NCBI RefSeq assembly: GCF_024171785.1
Contig: NZ_JAMTCK010000009.1
Location: forward strand, 62,001 to 126,000
Direction: 5' to 3'
From: Goodfellowiella coeruleoviolacea
Lineage (GTDB): Bacteria > Actinomycetota > Actinomycetes > Mycobacteriales > Pseudonocardiaceae
Length of the DNA: 64,000 nt
Part shown: positions 61,933 through 64,000 of the stretch, in pieces
How the letters are laid out: each line of letters begins with the position of its first letter
Numbering within the stretch: the first letter of the stretch is position 1
Notes under the pieces: model-generated
Databases searched by the model: none
What the model saw: the letters and a program-made list of their open reading frames with translations, nothing else
Told to the model about the DNA's origin: nothing
Made by a program: the position numbers and the translations under genes

Positions 61933-62651
61933 GAGGCGCTCCGATACCCAAGGTAGGCGGCCAGGCGCTTTTCGGCGGCGCGAGAACGCTGGACGCAGTC
62001 TTCGTATGACAGGCGGAGATCCGTGGCAACCACAGAGAGGTGAAGCTGTTCGATTCGGCTGCGTCCGATGACTTCCGCATCCAGCGGAGTGAGCACGCCG
62101 TCGTCGACCGCACGGCTGAGTACCAGATCAACATGGCCGTACCTGGTCAAGGGAACCGACCTGCCAGTGAACGACCGATCCTGGTCGCGTTCAACTCGAG
62201 GCAGTGTGGCCAGTGCCCGCTGATAGGCCATCCTCGGCAGCAAAGTGGACAATCCCCGCGTCTCGGGGGCGACGGCCTTCAGTGCCTCCAGGAACCCCAC
62301 CACGACCTCAGACTCGACATCTCCACTATCGGCACGTGAATCGGCGGTGATGCGGCGGACGGCGCGCCGCAGGGCGGGCAGCATTACGCCGATGGAGCCA
62401 AGAGTCCAACGTTGTCCTCGTCCCTCAGAGTGGGCACACCGAACCAGTTCCGCCCAGACTGCGTCCTTGGTCTGTGGGTCGACCCGCCTGCCACGCAGCA
62501 AGTCGGCCAATTCGCTGAGACGGATGTCACGGGCGGGCAGAGTCCCACCGATCTTCCAGCCGTCCAGGGTCAACAGTGGTTTCTGGTCGTCCAAGGCGCG
62601 GAACTGCCGGTCGAGCGATACCAGGGTCGAGAAGTGTGCGCTGTGAAGCAT
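61929..62651 (-). CDS. Sigma-70-like helical protein
   Basis: The protein has 240 residues. The part from about 105 resembles sigma region 2 (SGDVESEVVVGFLEALKAV, PRMAYQRALATLPRVERDQD), and the end looks like region 4 with a helix-turn-helix (VIGRSRIEQLHLSVVATDLR, LSYEDCVQRSRAAEKRLAAY). Motifs for promoter melting are weak, so it may be a derived regulator rather than a true sigma factor. It is the first gene of the minus-strand TIR operon and starts 156 nt from a divergent TIR gene, with a perfect inverted repeat between them. Confidence 0.6.
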   Translation of the reverse strand: MLHSAHFSTLVSLDRQFRALDDQKPLLTLDGWKIGGTLPARDIRLSELADLLRGRRVDPQTKDAVWAELVRCAHSEGRGQRWTLGSIGVMLPALRRAVRRITADSRADSGDVESEVVVGFLEALKAVAPETRGLSTLLPRMAYQRALATLPRVERDQDRSFTGRSVPLTRYGHVDLVLSRAVDDGVLTPLDAEVIGRSRIEQLHLSVVATDLRLSYEDCVQRSRAAEKRLAAYLGYRSAS

Positions 62652-62735
62652 CTACCGAACTCCGTCTTCCGATCGGCTGAGGGCTTGCCTGCACACACAG
62701 CATCTCGAGCACGATCGAATGCTGTAAAGCTGTTT

Positions 62736-62770
62736 CCCGTTTCCCACCGAGCAGGGCAACGGGAAACGGG
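62736..62770. promoter_or_regulatory. Inverted repeat between divergent TIR genes
   Basis: CCCGTTTCCC (62736-62745) and GGGAAACGGG (62761-62770) form a perfect 10-bp inverted repeat with a 15-nt centre, in the 155-nt gap between the divergent sigma-like/TIR operon and the TIR gene at 62807. It is a likely operator that controls both directions. It could also be paired -35 elements. Confidence 0.6.
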
Positions 62771-62806
62771 TTGAACCCAGGCCTCTCGTTGGTCGAGAGT
62801 GAGAAC

Positions 62807-64000
62807 GTGCTGGTCTTCATCAATTTCCAGAACACGGACGACCCGATGACCGCTGTCTTGTTGGACGAACGGCTGTCCGCTGAGTTTGGCCGGGAACAGG
62901 TCACCCGCTCGAGTAGATCGATCGGGCTGGGGGCCTACTTCGACGACACTCTTGACGATGCGGTTCAAAACTGCCTGGTCATGCTGGCCGTCATCGGGCC
63001 AAGGTGGGACACGAACGCCCTCCAGGAACCGGGAAACTGGGTACGCCGGGAAATTGCCCAGGCGTTGCGGAACAAGCAGACGCGGGTCATCCCCATCCTG
63101 GTTGGCGAGGCTCGGCTGCCACCAGTCGAGTCGTTACCAGAGGACATGGCGGACCTTCTCCGCTGCCAGAGCTTCCGGCTCCGCTCACGTGATGCGCACT
63201 ACGCGCTCGACGCCCTGGTGGATCTTCTCCGCGAGGTAGAGCCAGAATTCAGTATCGGCAGGGTAGCTGGTCTGCAGGACGCCGCGATGTGGTGGCGAAC
63301 CTACAGTGAACGGTCCGCTCTGCCGGCGGCGCTGCCGCTCGCCGGGCGAGATCAGGCGGTCGCGCAGGTGAAAACCTGGCTTGCTGAGAGTGCAAGCGTT
63401 CGAACACTGCGTGGACCTTCGCGTGAAGATGTGGCGGCCTTCGTGACCGCACTCGCGGTGCACGAACTAAAAACACGAGCGGTTTATGTGACAAGTCTAA
63501 ACGGGTGGAACCAAGCCCTGAAGTTGCGGCCGCTGCTCATCGCCGTGTCGTGCGACGACATTGACGCGCAAGTCGGCGTGCGGGCAGGACATCACGTGTT
63601 GGTAGTCAGAGGGCTACTCGACGACGATCGCCACGTCGACATCAGTTTGCCCAGGCTACGGCGAGATCAGGTACGCGATCTGTTCATGGCCGAGGGAATG
63701 GCACTGGACCAGGCCAATGCCAAGGCAGGTGTGGCCCGGCGCAGCCTGCGCGCGCTGGCGCGACGGAGTGCGCCCGGATGGTCGGCGCCGCAGGTGCCAG
63801 ACTTTGCCGCGCCGCTGATGCTGGTGGTCGCCTGGACGGCAAGTGACTGCGACCATCTGGCACGCCTGGTCGGTATGCCGTATGAACAGGTCGAACGCTT
63901 CGCGAATGGTGAGATTGGCGTCGACGATCCACTGGTTCACCGCTCGGGTAACCGATGGCAACTGACTGATCCCCTCGACGCCTGGGCGTTGCTGCATGAC
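62807..64000 (+). CDS. TIR-domain protein, partial
   Basis: The frame is open to the window end (398 codons). The TIR domain starts LVFINFQNTDDPMTAVLLDE, has SSRSIGLGAYFDDTLDDAVQ as BB-loop region and NWVRREIAQAL with W78 and Glu82. Next comes an alpha/beta region (AAMWWRTYSERSALPAALPL, then RTLRGPSREDVAAF) like the second part of the large TIR protein at 58453, and a helix-turn-helix-like stretch near 375. The two proteins are therefore paralogues facing each other. GTG at 62807 matches the N-terminus of the paralogue; TTG at 62771 would add 12 residues. Confidence 0.8.
   Translation, partial: MLVFINFQNTDDPMTAVLLDERLSAEFGREQVTRSSRSIGLGAYFDDTLDDAVQNCLVMLAVIGPRWDTNALQEPGNWVRREIAQALRNKQTRVIPILVGEARLPPVESLPEDMADLLRCQSFRLRSRDAHYALDALVDLLREVEPEFSIGRVAGLQDAAMWWRTYSERSALPAALPLAGRDQAVAQVKTWLAESASVRTLRGPSREDVAAFVTALAVHELKTRAVYVTSLNGWNQALKLRPLLIAVSCDDIDAQVGVRAGHHVLVVRGLLDDDRHVDISLPRLRRDQVRDLFMAEGMALDQANAKAGVARRSLRALARRSAPGWSAPQVPDFAAPLMLVVAWTASDCDHLARLVGMPYEQVERFANGEIGVDDPLVHRSGNRWQLTDPLDAWALLHD

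Noticed and set aside
1-64000. CRISPR arrays, tRNA or rRNA genes, integrase or intact transposase genes
   Set aside because: No regularly spaced repeats, no cloverleaf-like or rRNA-like stretch, and no recombinase motifs were seen on reading. Without a scan tool, short tRNA-like structures could still be missed.

Overview
The window is high-GC actinomycete DNA: GTG and TTG starts are common, genes often overlap by 4 nt (GTGA/ATGA), and the families present (AfsR/SARP regulator, XRE regulators with long helical tails, NrtR-type Nudix regulators, many P450/MFS/ATP-grasp genes) are typical of Pseudonocardiales or Streptomyces-like bacteria. No rRNA, tRNA, CRISPR array, integrase or intact insertion sequence was seen. 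I read it as an accessory region of a large actinomycete chromosome.

Left part (1-19.6 kb). A two-component pair (histidine kinase end, NarL-type regulator) is followed by PAP2 and DedA membrane proteins and then a decayed patch with a DUF1906-like relic and a twice-frameshifted membrane gene. From about 5.6 to 16.1 kb comes an exporter, an ECF sigma factor, a ferric-reductase-like membrane protein and a compact biosynthetic-looking cluster: two methyltransferases, a P450, a second MFS exporter, a cysteine-synthase-like PLP enzyme and an ATP-grasp ligase. Both divergent promoter regions of this cluster carry, on both strands, the same ECF-type element GGAAC-N17-CGAC, so four transcription units look like one sigma regulon. 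A broken OmpR/histidine-kinase pair and a secreted protein follow.

Middle part (19.6-45.2 kb). A Nudix hydrolase and a helix-turn-helix regulator precede a tightly coupled operon at 22-32.3 kb: vWA protein, Hsp70-like protein, a large protein with fibronectin-like modules, a zinc-ribbon GTPase, a GAP1-like protein, a membrane GTPase and a small membrane protein. A GrpE-like gene and a TIR-transmembrane gene sit next to it. This matches the logic of predicted NTP-dependent conflict systems. A graveyard of broken genes follows (HNH-nuclease tail, CBS protein, Wadjet JetD-like relic), then three Nudix genes. Next is a nucleoside-phosphorylase-like protein coupled to two paralogous membrane proteins. 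All three share a short repeat-like motif (V-x-Q-Q-x-G-x-x-x-G-D), which suggests a signalling or assembly tag.

Right part (45.2-64 kb). An AfsR-like regulator with SARP-type direct repeats upstream is convergent with a Ser/Thr kinase. The kinase is divergent from a four-gene pPIWI-RE island (PD-(D/E)XK nuclease, zinc-ribbon protein, DinG/XPD-type helicase, pPIWI-RE protein). The window ends with a TIR-repeat protein plus sigma-like protein, divergent from another TIR protein that runs off the end. The region from 22 to 64 kb is therefore a defence/conflict island with at least four distinct systems and several dead ones.
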